Positions 9,033 through 17,943 of a stretch of 64,000 bases of DNA are shown in pieces. Under the pieces are notes generated by a model that worked only from the letters and a program-made list of their open reading frames with translations, ran no database searches and was not told where the DNA came from. The DNA is taken from positions 8,044 through 72,043 of the forward strand of contig JAPYQE010000004.1 in assembly GCA_029941315.1 (NCBI GenBank). Direction: 5' to 3'. Positions within the stretch are counted from its first letter, which is position 1, and each line of letters begins with the position of its first letter. This DNA is from GCA-2724215 sp015660315 (GTDB lineage: Bacteria; Latescibacterota; UBA2968; UBA8231). The position numbers and the translations under genes are program-made.

Positions 9033-10499
9033 ATGACCGATCGACCGAATATCCTTTGGTATTGCAGCGACCAACAGCGTTTTGATACGATCGCCGCGTT
9101 GGGCAACGCGCACATAAATACGCCGCGTTTAGACGCTTTCGCCCGCAAAGGGGTGGCCTTCACCCATGCCTATTGCCAAAGTCCGATCTGCACTCCGAGC
9201 CGCGCCAGTTTTCTCACCGGCACCTATCCGGGCGCGAACGGGGTTACCGGCAATGGCAATGAATTTTTCCCGCGCGAACAGGAGAGCCGGCTACTGCCGC
9301 ACCGCTTGGCGAAAAGTGGCTACGATTGCGGGTTGGTCGGCAAGCTGCACTTGGCCAGCGCGGCGCATGGAGTGGAAAACCGGGTCGACGACGGCTATCG
9401 CTATTTCCAATACAGCCACGACCACAGGGGGGCACGCGTCTACGGGCACGACTATGCCGAGTGGGTGCGGCAGCAGGGTGGTGACGCCGACGAACTTATG
9501 GTCCCTTATCAGACCAAGAACTATCGCGAGGGCGCCCGGGTCGCAACTTTCGGTGGCTTATACGAGCCGACGGCAAGCGCGGACAATATTCCGCCGGACC
9601 TGCACCAGACGCGCTGGTGTAGTGAGAAGTCGATCGAATTTATCGACAAAAACCGCCGCGAGGACCAGCCCTGGATGCTCAGCGTCAATGCTTTCGACCC
9701 GCACCCGCCTTTTGACGCGCCGTGGGAGTATTCTCGCCGCTATGATCCGGAGACCCTACCCGGCGCGCATTTTGCCGCCAGCGACATAGAGCAGCAACAG
9801 CGGTTGGCTGCAGGTGGAATCGATTTTCAGTCGGAGGCGAAAGACCCGGCCGAATGGGAGGACAAGAAACTCCAGGCTTCTTATTACGCGATGATCGAGC
9901 AGGTCGACTGCGAGTTCGGGCGCATCCTCGACCATCTGGAGGCGACTGGCGAACGCGAAAACACCATTGTCGTCTTTATGAGCGACCACGGCGAGATGCT
10001 CGGCGACCACGGGCTGGTTTTCAAGGGCTGTCGTTTTTACGAGGGGTTGGCGCGGGTGCCGCTGATCGTCTCCTGGCCGGGGCATTTTTCCGAGGGCGTG
10101 GTGTCGGATGCGTTGGTCGAATTGATGGATCTAGCGCCGACCTTTTATGAAGCGGTCGGCGAAGAAGTGCCCTATTACGTGCAGGGCAAGTCGTTATTGC
10201 CGGTGCTCAAGGGTGAGACACAGGACCACCGCGATTTTGTGCGCAGCGAGTTCTACGGGGCAATCGATTATCCCGACCAGACGCACGCGACGATGTACCG
10301 CGACCGGCGCTGGAAGCTCGTCTCGTATCACGGCAAGGACCTTTACGAACTCTACGACCTACAGAGTGATCCCTGGGAGCATAACAACCTGGCTGACGCA
10401 CCGGATCATCAGGCGGTTAAATGGGAGCTAGTGCGCAAGAGCTTTGACGCCACGGTACAGGCGCGTATGCCGACCGCGCCGAGGGTGATGCCCTTTTGA
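9033..10499 (+). CDS. Sulfatase (arylsulfatase/choline-sulfatase type)
   Basis: A 488-residue type I sulfatase of the alkaline phosphatase superfamily. The CTPSR signature with Cys53 is the site that becomes formylglycine after modification by a sulfatase-modifying enzyme, which is not encoded in this window. Metal-site segments are readable: the N-terminal NILWYCSDQQRFD, the mid-protein FDPHPPFD, and MSDHGEMLGDHGLVFKG near residue 315. The C-terminal substrate cap ends with a YDLQSDPWEHNNLAD motif common to this subgroup. No signal peptide is visible, so a cytoplasmic enzyme acting on a small sulfate ester or sulfated sugar is more likely than a secreted polysaccharide sulfatase. The start ATG has only a weak ribosome site. 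Confidence 0.9.
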   Translation: MTDRPNILWYCSDQQRFDTIAALGNAHINTPRLDAFARKGVAFTHAYCQSPICTPSRASFLTGTYPGANGVTGNGNEFFPREQESRLLPHRLAKSGYDCGLVGKLHLASAAHGVENRVDDGYRYFQYSHDHRGARVYGHDYAEWVRQQGGDADELMVPYQTKNYREGARVATFGGLYEPTASADNIPPDLHQTRWCSEKSIEFIDKNRREDQPWMLSVNAFDPHPPFDAPWEYSRRYDPETLPGAHFAASDIEQQQRLAAGGIDFQSEAKDPAEWEDKKLQASYYAMIEQVDCEFGRILDHLEATGERENTIVVFMSDHGEMLGDHGLVFKGCRFYEGLARVPLIVSWPGHFSEGVVSDALVELMDLAPTFYEAVGEEVPYYVQGKSLLPVLKGETQDHRDFVRSEFYGAIDYPDQTHATMYRDRRWKLVSYHGKDLYELYDLQSDPWEHNNLADAPDHQAVKWELVRKSFDATVQARMPTAPRVMPF

Positions 10500-10500
10500 A

Positions 10501-10527
10501 CATTGATCTTATCGATTTAGATCAATG
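10501..10527. repeat. Palindrome directly after the sulfatase stop
   Basis: CATTGATC at 10501-10508 and its exact complement GATCAATG at 10520-10527 are separated by 11 AT-rich bases. There is no T-run after it, so it is a poor rho-independent terminator. It could be a protein-binding site or mRNA-stabilising hairpin. Confidence 0.5.
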
Positions 10528-10595
10528 GTGCACGATATCGCCTTAATACACACTACAGATAATGAACGGGTTGATGGGATCCAGGGCGGAGTGGT

Positions 10596-11000
10596 GGGTG
10601 TTTTCGAGATGACCTACGGAGTCGCGGTTATTATCTGACCGGTAGTTTTACGGAGTCGAATGCCGCTTTGTTCAGTGACATAGATCGCTATGTGGAATTC
10701 GAGCGCTATTTTCTTGCGATGTATCGAGATTATTTGCAACAACTCCACGATGGTGAACACGGTGATTTTGTTTACGACGAGCTCGCCAAGATTGGGTCGC
10801 AGAGTCCGGCGCTTCAAAGTCTGGCCGAGCCAGGTGCGGCGTTGTCGCCGATTGAGTTGCGCTATGAGTCGCAAATGGTTTAGGCTGCGGATAGAGGTCT
10901 CCTGGACCAGGTCCGCCGCCGCATCCGGCTTGCGCACCAGCTTGATCGTCTGGCGCTGGAGTGTTTTTGCAAACTCCTCGTATAAATCGTCGACGGCCCT
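10596..11000 (-). pseudogene. Possible sigma-70 family (ECF-like) region 2 remnant; competing plus-strand frame
   Basis: On the minus strand, reading from about 10995, the frame gives DDLYEEFAKTLQRQ, then DAAADLVQETSIRSLNHL and RRTWLGQTLKRR, which resembles region 2 of an ECF sigma factor (the usual AEDLVQETF helix and the following WL...). It has no acceptable start codon, and after about 10830 the sequence stops looking like a sigma factor. The plus strand has an equally open frame from about 10599 to 10883 (GYYLTGSFTES, DRYVEFERYFLAMYRDYLQQL) that I do not recognise. Both cannot be real over 10830-10883. I favour a truncated sigma-factor remnant with low confidence. Nothing else is visible in 10528-11189. 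Confidence 0.3.
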
Positions 11001-11189
11001 TGTCCTCTGACCCGCTTTTACTGTAAAATGAAGGTCGGGTACGAAGTGTTTGCTTTTTTATAGAAATTAAGCGATTGAGGTGTTGGAAGGTGGATGGACG
11101 GCAAGAATAAAAAACACTTGCGATGGACAGAGTCGCGGATTAAAATAAATAAACGCGCGCTGAAGGGAGCCTCCGGCCCGCGGTAAGGG

Positions 11190-11211
11190 TTTAACCCACC
11201 TTTAACCCACC
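11190..11211 (+). repeat. Two tandem copies of TTTAACCCACC
   Basis: Two exact 11-base direct repeats (11190-11200 and 11201-11211) lie 65 bases before the start of the decayed gene at 11276. One helical turn spacing suits a regulator binding the same face of DNA, but this is inference from the repeat alone. Confidence 0.55.
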
Positions 11212-11275
11212 AAATTACATAGACCTTCTTTCAGCCTGATCGGGCGGGCACCAGGCGTAGCACGGAGAGGGTAGT

Positions 11276-11755
11276 ATGTCTAATTCAATATCCCAAACTA
11301 AATCCGAGTCCGAGATCCGGCGCGAAGCCAGCGAGTTGTTTAAGGCCCGCATCTGCTTGTGAACGCATCCGCAAGTCCGCGCCGCGCTTTGCCAAGGTTA
11401 CCGCCGCGGCGATTCTCGCTTCGAGCAGTGTGGTCGACACGCTGGAAACGGTGTCTCGTGAGCGCGGTTTCGCCAGTTGGCACGCAGTGCAAGAAGCCGG
11501 GCGAGTCGAGTCTGGAGCATTTAAAGAAGCAGGCCAAGAAGCTGCTCAAGGCGCACCAGGCCGGCAATGCGGAAGCGGTCTCGAGCGGATCGTCGCGCAA
11601 GGCAGCAGTGGCGGCGAATTCACGCTTAACGACGCGCAGTTCGTGGTGGCGCGTGAATAGGACATCGATAGCTGGCCGAAATTGGTGGCAGGTTTTGCGA
11701 CGGATGACGATAGCACGACCTTTAGTCACTATCAGCGCGATGCCGTGAACAGATG
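11276..11755 (+). pseudogene. Decayed gene with two 'LKKQAKxLLKAHxxG' leader modules of the ankyrin-protein type
   Basis: ATG 11276 has a GAGAGGG ribosome site and starts MSNSISQTKSESEIRREASELFKARI before a stop. After a frameshift the text continues CERIRKSAPRFAK ... SRERGFASWHAVQ. A second module follows in another frame, SLEHLKKQAKKLLKAHQAG, and then in a third frame FTLNDAQFVVARE. Another shift gives DIDSWPKLVAGFA. The order 'EhLKKQAKxLLKAHRxG ... L.DAQxVxAREyGFxSWpkL' is the standard leader found at the N terminus of many bacterial ankyrin-repeat proteins, and here it appears twice. At least three frameshifts are needed to read it, and no ankyrin repeats follow. Neighbouring genes are intact, so decay is more likely than poor sequence. 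Confidence 0.6.
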
Positions 11756-12188
11756 CACGGAACTTGCAGTCCGCCATTGCTCGTTTTTAATGTCATTTGA
11801 CGCTGTACGCCGCGATACCGCCGTTATTGGCGACTAGGTCGAGGTCCATTTTGTGTGGCACCACGATATCGTAGGAGACCGACTAGGAATCGCGGCGTGG
11901 CCCCGTCGCCTTGATTGCGCCGTCCGTTGCTATACGGATCTCCCGCGCGATCTCTCTGGTCCGGTTTTCGTCGGTGTCGACCCGCACTTTGGCGCGGACG
12001 CGAATATAGTGTGGCCCCAGTCTTCGACGTGGATGCCTCTGGACCTCGCGTCGACGACGAGTTCGTCTTTGGACGTCAGTGTGAATTTTCGCGTCTGGCA
12101 GACATCGGCTAAGTAGAATCAGGGAATATGGCCTGCAGTTAGGATAGATTCGGGGAATGGTTATTTTGCCTTATAAAGGGGGGTGGTT
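11756..12188 (+). other. Unassigned stretch; possible remnant frame 11853-12116
   Basis: This 430-base stretch separates the decayed ankyrin-type gene from the next intact gene. One frame is open from 11853 to 12116 and starts WHHDIVGDRLGIAAWP; it has Asp-rich parts such as GVDPHFGADAN, but I recognise no family and it has no ribosome site. It probably continues the decay zone that begins at 10.5 kb. An AAAGGGGGG ribosome-binding site for the next gene lies at its end. Confidence 0.35.
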
Positions 12189-13313
12189 ATGAAAATCGTC
12201 GAAATTAGTTCGGTATTGTTGCAGCCGATGCCTTGGGTGTTGGTAAAGGTGAAGACGGATGATGGAATTGTGGGGATTGGGGAGGCGTATCATGGGGCGG
12301 GCGTGCATCAGATTGCGGTAGATGAGCGGTTGACCAAGACACTCATCGGGAAAAACCCGCTCGATGTCGACCGCTGTTTTCGCGATATGATGAAGGGCAT
12401 GTCGGCGTCGGGCTATTATCAGGGGGCGGTGATGAGCGCAATCAGCGGGATCGAGATGGCGTTGTGGGATATCGCCGGGCAGGCGGTGGGGGTGCCTATT
12501 TGGCAATTGTTGGGCGGGCGTTTTCGCGATAAAGTTCGCGTGTACAATGATTGCCATGCCGGTAAGGACGAGACGCCGGCGGCTTATGCGGCAAAGGCCA
12601 AGGAGGTCGAGGCGCGGGGTTTTACGGCGATCAAATTTGACATAGATCCCCTGCCTTCGCGGCGCGACGCGTATAATCGCTGTATCAGCAACGACGATAT
12701 CGCGCACTATGTCGCGGTGGTCACCGCGGTGCGCGAGGCCTTGGACTCGAACACGGATTTGGCCATTGATGCGCATTGGGCCTATGCGCCGGTCGACATT
12801 CTCAAAGTCGCGCATGCGTTCGAAGATTTGGGTCTGTTGTGGTTGGAGGACCCGATTCCGGCGGAAAATGTCGAGGCGATGGCGATGGTCAAAAACAGCA
12901 CCAAAACGCCGATCTGCACGGGGGAAAACTTTTATACGCGCTTTGGCTTTCGCGAACTGATCCAGTCGCAGGCGGCCGATATCGTCTCGCCGGATATGGC
13001 CAAGGCGGGCGGGCTGTTGGAGGGGCGGCGGATCGCGGATTTCGCGGATATGTACTATATGCCTTTGGCGCCGCACAATATCTGCGGGCCGATCGGCACT
13101 TTTGCGATGACGCATGTCTGCGCGGCAGTGCCCAATTTTCTCGCGTTGGAGTTTCATCACTTGGACAATGCGCTTTGGTCGGATTTGGTAAAAGAAGGGC
13201 CGTTGATTGTCGATGGGCATATTGCGACGGGGGAGAAGCCTGGTTTGGGAGTGACGCTGGACGAGGGGGTGGCGAAGGCGGCGGCGAAGGAGGATTTGGG
13301 CTTTTTTTCGTGA
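12189..13313 (+). CDS. Mandelate racemase/muconate lactonizing enzyme family protein, probable sugar-acid dehydratase
   Basis: A 374-residue enolase-superfamily enzyme. The three metal ligands are readable as Asp194 (IDAHW), Glu220 (WLEDP) and Glu246 (TGENF). Lys149 in AIKFD and the Asp-x-His pair (His196) are acid/base candidates on one face, and His296 in APHNICGP on the other. Asp-x-His together with the second His is the pattern of D-galactonate/mannonate-type dehydratases rather than of racemases with a KxK motif. So dehydration of an aldonate is the best guess, with the substrate open. An in-frame GTG at 12183 exists, but ATG 12189 has the better spacing from the purine-rich ribosome site. 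The protein lacks a signal peptide. Confidence 0.87.
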   Translation: MKIVEISSVLLQPMPWVLVKVKTDDGIVGIGEAYHGAGVHQIAVDERLTKTLIGKNPLDVDRCFRDMMKGMSASGYYQGAVMSAISGIEMALWDIAGQAVGVPIWQLLGGRFRDKVRVYNDCHAGKDETPAAYAAKAKEVEARGFTAIKFDIDPLPSRRDAYNRCISNDDIAHYVAVVTAVREALDSNTDLAIDAHWAYAPVDILKVAHAFEDLGLLWLEDPIPAENVEAMAMVKNSTKTPICTGENFYTRFGFRELIQSQAADIVSPDMAKAGGLLEGRRIADFADMYYMPLAPHNICGPIGTFAMTHVCAAVPNFLALEFHHLDNALWSDLVKEGPLIVDGHIATGEKPGLGVTLDEGVAKAAAKEDLGFFS

Positions 13314-13431
13314 AGGGGCAGTGGAGGTGGTGGAGTGATAAGTTTATAAAATCCATGGAAAGGTTTTTTATGGTTACAATCATCATCTTTTTAGCTAAAT
13401 ACACAGTTCACTATCCATAGAAGGATCCACC

Positions 13432-15429
13432 TTGTCATCACCGCTGGCTCTACCCGAAAACTACGACGTCCAGGCACATATGCCCGCCCACCAGGTGCAC
13501 GGGCGCGTTTTTCACGCTACCATACCCGCGGTCCAACTGGCCTCTGAGCTGATGGCCAACGGCACACCCGCCGGCATCGCCGAAGCCGCCGATATTTTCC
13601 GTGCGGTACTCACCTGCCAGGAAGTGCGCGAGACCGATCCACACCTCGGCAATTTTCGCTGGGAGTTGGAAGACGAAGTCGTCGAAGATCTCAACGCCGT
13701 GCAGTTCGTGCTCTTTTATTGCATTCCCGTGCTGTGCAAAACACCGGACGCACTGCCCCCGGACTTGCTTGCGGCCATGCGCCGCGCCATTGCACTGGGT
13801 TTGCAGGAAATCGCGCGCATTGACGTGGCCCCGACTTATACCAACATCGTAATTAAGGATATCGTTAACTCTTGCCTCGGCGGCCAGTTGTTGAACGACG
13901 AGACCACAGCTCGACGTGGTCGGGAAAAACTGGTGCGCTGGATGGCGCACGTCGACACCTACGGCTTGCCTGCCGAATACAATAGTCCCAACTACGCCTC
14001 CGTCGCCGTGCGCGTGCTGGGCCGCCTGGTCGAATTGACCGAGGACGAACATACCCGTATCCGCGCCCGCACCATGCTCGCTCGCCTCGGCCTTTCCGCC
14101 GCGCTGCACATACACCCCGGTACTGGCAATTGGGCAGGTCCTTTCAGTCGCGCCTATAGCCATGCCGTTTTTAATGCCGATGCTTTTAATGTTGACAATG
14201 TGCGTGCGTGGCTGGACGACGGACAATTGCCCGCCTGGATCGGCGACCTGTTACAGCGCCCTGACGTGCCGGAGCAAATAGACGAAACGGCCCATGGCGA
14301 AGAGCCGGTGGCGCTGAGCACCTATCACAGCCCCTCTTTCAGTTTGGGCGTGGCTTCCTGCGAGCTGAAGACCCAGGAAGTAATTTTCATTGCCTTGCAG
14401 TCCTGTGTATTCCACGCGCAGTATCGACGCCCGGACAGCGCGCGCAGTGGTGTGCTCTTTTCGCGCTATATACTCGACGATCAGTGGCTCAGTTTCCAGA
14501 CGACGCCGTCGCGCGAGCCGGGCCAGGTCGTTCCCGAAGAAGGGCACTTCTATGGCGTGCACGAGCGGGGGCGCGCCATTGGCCTCTACGCACCGCGTGG
14601 TCTCGACGCCTGGACGCGGCGCACGAGCGCTAAGGCCGTAATGGTGTGGGCCGAGATTGAGCAGGTCGATGAGATATGGATCGGCCAACATAAAGTAGAC
14701 GTGCTGCCGGCTGAGGTGTCTCGGGGCGAGGTGGTCGTCGTCGGTAGCGGTGGTTTGTGGACGGCGGTCTTGCCATTGGAACTGACGGACCTGGGTGGCG
14801 GCGCTCCCATTCGCCTGGTCGAACTGGACGGTCATCTGGCCTTGGAGATGTACAATTATACGGGACCGGCGAAAACCTTCTGGGAAATGGCCAAACCCGG
14901 CTCTTTTTATCAGGGGCAGCCGCGCTGCGGTTTCTACTGCGAATTGGCCGAGCGTACCGACCATGCCAGCGCTGCCGATTTTGCCGCTAAGGTAGCGACC
15001 GGCACGCTCGTTGACGAGGCGGTTCCGCCGGCCACCTATGTCGCGGGCGGCGAGCGCGCATTGCGTGTAGAATACGTGCGCGACGACCGCGTGCTCGGCA
15101 TCGAGGTCGATCTGTTCGAGTGGTCGTTAAAGCGGCGCTGGACCCAGGACGGCCCGTTAAGCTGGCCGATGCACGAGTCGCCCTATGCTCGGCAGAGCGC
15201 TTCTGGGCAAGTCGCGATCGGTGGTGCGACGCTCACCTGCGACAAGGGACCGATATGGCTTTGCGCTTGTCCGGGGGGCAAAAGGTATATTGCCGCCTAC
15301 AGCGGGCCGGAGATGACCTCGCTCAGGTTGCAAGTGCCTGGTGATGTCGTCGAGTTGGCTGAGATGGGCGCGGGTCTTGTGGTTTGGGACGAGGGTGAGG
15401 TGACGGTAGAAGCGATACGGCCTTCTTGA
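13432..15429 (+). CDS. 665-residue protein of unknown function, possibly an alpha/alpha-toroid carbohydrate-active protein
   Basis: I do not recognise a named family with confidence. The first 300 residues are helical and contain the pieces TYTNIVIKDIVNSCLGG and EYNSPNYASVAVRVLG, which resemble the toroid half of heparinase-like and glycoside-hydrolase proteins. The second half is rich in beta strand and Trp/Tyr (QWLSFQTTPS, FYGVHERGRAIGLY), like the beta-sandwich that follows such toroids. No signal peptide is seen, so it is predicted cytoplasmic. Start is TTG 13432 with an AGAAGGA ribosome site; no better ATG is near. It follows the dehydratase candidate by 118 bases on the same strand, which suggests, without proof, joint use of a uronate or aldonate. 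Confidence 0.6.
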   Translation: MSSPLALPENYDVQAHMPAHQVHGRVFHATIPAVQLASELMANGTPAGIAEAADIFRAVLTCQEVRETDPHLGNFRWELEDEVVEDLNAVQFVLFYCIPVLCKTPDALPPDLLAAMRRAIALGLQEIARIDVAPTYTNIVIKDIVNSCLGGQLLNDETTARRGREKLVRWMAHVDTYGLPAEYNSPNYASVAVRVLGRLVELTEDEHTRIRARTMLARLGLSAALHIHPGTGNWAGPFSRAYSHAVFNADAFNVDNVRAWLDDGQLPAWIGDLLQRPDVPEQIDETAHGEEPVALSTYHSPSFSLGVASCELKTQEVIFIALQSCVFHAQYRRPDSARSGVLFSRYILDDQWLSFQTTPSREPGQVVPEEGHFYGVHERGRAIGLYAPRGLDAWTRRTSAKAVMVWAEIEQVDEIWIGQHKVDVLPAEVSRGEVVVVGSGGLWTAVLPLELTDLGGGAPIRLVELDGHLALEMYNYTGPAKTFWEMAKPGSFYQGQPRCGFYCELAERTDHASAADFAAKVATGTLVDEAVPPATYVAGGERALRVEYVRDDRVLGIEVDLFEWSLKRRWTQDGPLSWPMHESPYARQSASGQVAIGGATLTCDKGPIWLCACPGGKRYIAAYSGPEMTSLRLQVPGDVVELAEMGAGLVVWDEGEVTVEAIRPS

Positions 15430-15500
15430 TCGGGTGCGGCTTTTGAGCGTCGATGGGCATCCCCCAGCTTGCCGATGTTATCTTGATAGCCTGGTGATCA

Positions 15501-15707
15501 ATGGGACTGCAGTTAGAGCCCAATTTCGATATGGCGGAGTGTTTCGCGCCGGAAAAGAATAGCTGCCCATTGGTACCGGGATGTTTGTTGAGCACGGCGC
15601 TTGACGGGGCGAAGGCGGCATTTTTGGCGGAGTTGGATCGCTATAGCGTTGAAGATTTGATCGCGACAAAGCGCGATGGCTTATTGGCAATAGGAGCGGC
15701 GGCATGA
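15501..15707 (+). pseudogene. C-terminal fragment of an NsrR-type Rrf2 regulator, DNA-binding half missing
   Basis: The 68-residue frame reads LEPNFDMAECF, then NSCPLVPGCLLSTALDGAKAAFLAELDRYSVEDL. This is the C-terminal third of NsrR, the nitric-oxide-sensing Rrf2 repressor: the LEPxFxxxECF motif, three Cys (14, 22, 28) that hold the Fe-S cluster in NsrR, and the dimerisation helix ending in a YTLADL-like motif. The winged-helix half is absent; an in-frame TGA sits two codons before the ATG, and none of the three frames in 15430-15500 matches it. Its TGA overlaps the ATG of the globin gene (ATGA). It may be a pseudogene, or a short Fe-S peptide still translated with the globin. Confidence 0.68.
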
Positions 15708-16144
15708 AACAGGTGCAGATCGGCGACGAAGAAATTAGGCGGATGGTGACGACATTTTATACCACTGTGCGGCAAGACGATTTGCTCGGGCACATTTTTG
15801 AGCATCGCTTTCAGGGGCAATGGGCGCCGCATTTGGATCGCATGTGCGACTTTTGGTCCGGGGTGCTAAATGCGTCGGGCCGCTATCACGGCAATCCACA
15901 GCAGGCGCATGCGGGGCTGATGGTCGGCGCCGAACATTTCGACCGATGGCTAACGCTATTTGCCAAGACGCTAGGTGAGTTATTCGATGCGGAGACCGCA
16001 GCTTTGATCTACGAGCGAGCGAACAGGATGCGCAGCGTATTAGAATCAGTGGTCCTAGGCGGTCCGGCGACGGGATTGATCTTCAGCCCCGCAGCCTCAC
16101 CCACTGACCTACTTAGTCGCGGACAACAGCCAAAGAACGAGTAG
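15704..16144 (+). CDS. Group III truncated hemoglobin
   Basis: A 146-residue heme protein of the group III truncated (2-on-2) globin family. The segments fit the family closely: FYTTVRQDDLLGHIF with the B10 Tyr19, WAPHLDRMCDFWSGVL for the E helix region, YHGNPQQAHAGL, and EHFDRWLTLF with the proximal His78. The C-terminal 25 residues are extra and low in family resemblance. Such globins bind O2 or NO and are often paired with nitrosative-stress regulators; here a fragment of NsrR is translationally coupled directly upstream, which supports a role in NO handling. The last 32 bases overlap the 3' end of the converging metalloprotease gene. Confidence 0.88.
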   Translation: MKQVQIGDEEIRRMVTTFYTTVRQDDLLGHIFEHRFQGQWAPHLDRMCDFWSGVLNASGRYHGNPQQAHAGLMVGAEHFDRWLTLFAKTLGELFDAETAALIYERANRMRSVLESVVLGGPATGLIFSPAASPTDLLSRGQQPKNE

Positions 16145-17855
16145 TCCGCCGCCCGTCGGTTTCGAGCAGCAGATGGTAGACACCGGTGCCGACGAGCTTG
16201 CCCGAGAGGTTGCGACCATCCCAGGTGGCGGCGTGGCCTTCGCGCGCGGCGCGAGTGCCGAGGTCTTGTTGCCAGACCAAATCCCCGGTGGTCGAGAAGA
16301 TGGAGAGGCGGGTCTCGGCGCTTGGCGAAACGAGGTCGAAGACTAGCCGGGTCTGTTGGTGTTCGTTGGGATGGAAGGGGTTGGGATAGTTGGGGCGCAA
16401 CGCGGTGGCGACCGCCGGGGGTGCGTCGGTTAAATCTGGATCGAATTCCACTTCATATAAGTAATCGTAGGCGAAGCCCGAGTTTTCGGCGGAGGAGATG
16501 ACGAGCACGACCTCGTCGTATTGGTCCCAGCCGACGACGCGGACGGTCGGGTCTTGAACCGGGCGGACCTCGACGCTGTCGGGGCCGATGAGCAGCAGGC
16601 TGCGGCTGAAGTCGCCGCGGCGGGCGTCAAAGGTTATGGTGACACCGCCGGAGCGCAGTTGCGGTTCGAGGCGCAAGTAATCGCTGCCGGTGGCGTCGAG
16701 GTCGCTGGAGTCGCGCACGGCGAGGTTTTCGCTGAGCGTGATGTCGCGAGTCGGCACGGTCGAGTATTTGAAGCCTTCGGCGTAGAAGCCCTCTTGATAA
16801 CGGGGGCCGGTGAAATAGTTCCAGATGCCAAATTGGCCAATGGCTACGCCCAAACCGCCGGGCTCGACCTGGCGGATGGCCTGGTCGAAGTGTTCAAGGC
16901 GCGCGCTGCTGCGCCGGGCCAACTCTTGCCAGATCAGCAGGTTGACCTCGCGGCCATAGCGCTGGTCGAGGAAGTGCGAGAAGATCGAGGTGCCGTAGAT
17001 GTGAAAACCGCCGAGGCGACTGCCGGAGTTGAGGGCGCGGTGCGGGACATCGAGGAAGCTAGGCAGATATTGCAGATAGTCGTCGACGTGCGGGTAGGCG
17101 ACGTCCTCCATCCAGGTCGAGGTCGATTCCTGCCACCAGATGCCGTCATTGCCCTGGTAGTAGCCGAATTGTATCGCATGGTGGAACTCGTGCGCGATGG
17201 TCACGCGCAGCGCGTCATTGCCCTTGGTCTGTTGGTAAATCGGGTTGGTGTAGTCGTTGTCGAGTTCGAGATAGCTATAAGTGGTGTTGCCGCTTTCTTC
17301 GGGATAGGTGAAGCCGTAGGCGGCGCCGCGTCCAAGGTCGCTAAAGTAGACGTCGTATTCGTCGCCACTGAGGCCATTGTCGGAAGGGGGTGCGTTATAA
17401 CCCAATTCGTCGATCTCGAGGATCCAGGTGCTGTCGAGGATCACGGCGGCCAGGTCGATATAGTCGGAGACGCCGTTGCCGTCGAGGTCCTCGGTCGGCA
17501 CGGCTTCGGAGCCTTCAGTGTCGTAGTGCAGCAAGAAACAGCCGGAGGGCGAGAGCGTTTCCTGCTGTTTGTTGGGGCGGCGTTGCACGAGTTTGCTGAG
17601 CCGTCGTTGGTCGTCTACGCCGAGCTGCGCTATGGCGTTTACGGCTTGCACCAGTTGTGGGGTGCCGCACAGGGCGCGAGTATGCGTTTGGCGATAGGCG
17701 GTGGGTAGGGCGTCGGGGGCGCGCAGGCTCTGGACTTGATAGATTAAGGCCGTTGCGAGGTCGAGTTCGCCGGATTCGTAGGCGGTTTCTATCGAGGTTT
17801 TGGCTTGCAGCGGCAGGACGAGAAAAAGAAATGCGGCTAGGCTTTTGGCTATCAT
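16113..17855 (-). CDS. Exported gluzincin metalloprotease (MXAN_6640-like) with FlgD-like sorting tail
   Basis: A 580-residue exported protein. It starts with signal peptide MIAKSLAAFLFLVLPLQA; a TTG at 17891 would add 12 residues, but ATG 17855 gives a normal signal. A calcium-type DLDGNGVSDYID motif precedes the catalytic HEFHH (His222, Glu223, His226), a HExxH zinc site, followed by WWQESTSTWMED, where a Glu can serve as third ligand. This pattern matches the MXAN_6640 group of putative metalloproteases. The last 90 residues have the tail NYPNPFHP ... RLSIFSTTGDLVWQ ... TWDGRNLSGKLVGTGVYH, as in proteins sent to the surface in the FCB group. The 3' end overlaps the globin gene. Confidence 0.78.
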   Translation of the reverse strand: MIAKSLAAFLFLVLPLQAKTSIETAYESGELDLATALIYQVQSLRAPDALPTAYRQTHTRALCGTPQLVQAVNAIAQLGVDDQRRLSKLVQRRPNKQQETLSPSGCFLLHYDTEGSEAVPTEDLDGNGVSDYIDLAAVILDSTWILEIDELGYNAPPSDNGLSGDEYDVYFSDLGRGAAYGFTYPEESGNTTYSYLELDNDYTNPIYQQTKGNDALRVTIAHEFHHAIQFGYYQGNDGIWWQESTSTWMEDVAYPHVDDYLQYLPSFLDVPHRALNSGSRLGGFHIYGTSIFSHFLDQRYGREVNLLIWQELARRSSARLEHFDQAIRQVEPGGLGVAIGQFGIWNYFTGPRYQEGFYAEGFKYSTVPTRDITLSENLAVRDSSDLDATGSDYLRLEPQLRSGGVTITFDARRGDFSRSLLLIGPDSVEVRPVQDPTVRVVGWDQYDEVVLVISSAENSGFAYDYLYEVEFDPDLTDAPPAVATALRPNYPNPFHPNEHQQTRLVFDLVSPSAETRLSIFSTTGDLVWQQDLGTRAAREGHAATWDGRNLSGKLVGTGVYHLLLETDGRRTTRSLAVVRD

Positions 17856-17943
17856 AGATCGCTTTGCATTAAGTAGTGGATAGTTAAACAATAATAATGG
17901 CGAAGGTGATCTGGCGCCAAAGCCTTTTAAAACTACGTACGCT

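Noticed and set aside
10690..11010. 106-aa plus-strand frame
   Set aside because: Arg/Ser/Trp-rich third-frame shadow without resemblance to anything.
16521..17708. 395-aa plus-strand frame opposite the metalloprotease
   Set aside because: Ala/Val/Gly-rich shadow; the minus-strand gene has signal peptide, HExxH and sorting tail.
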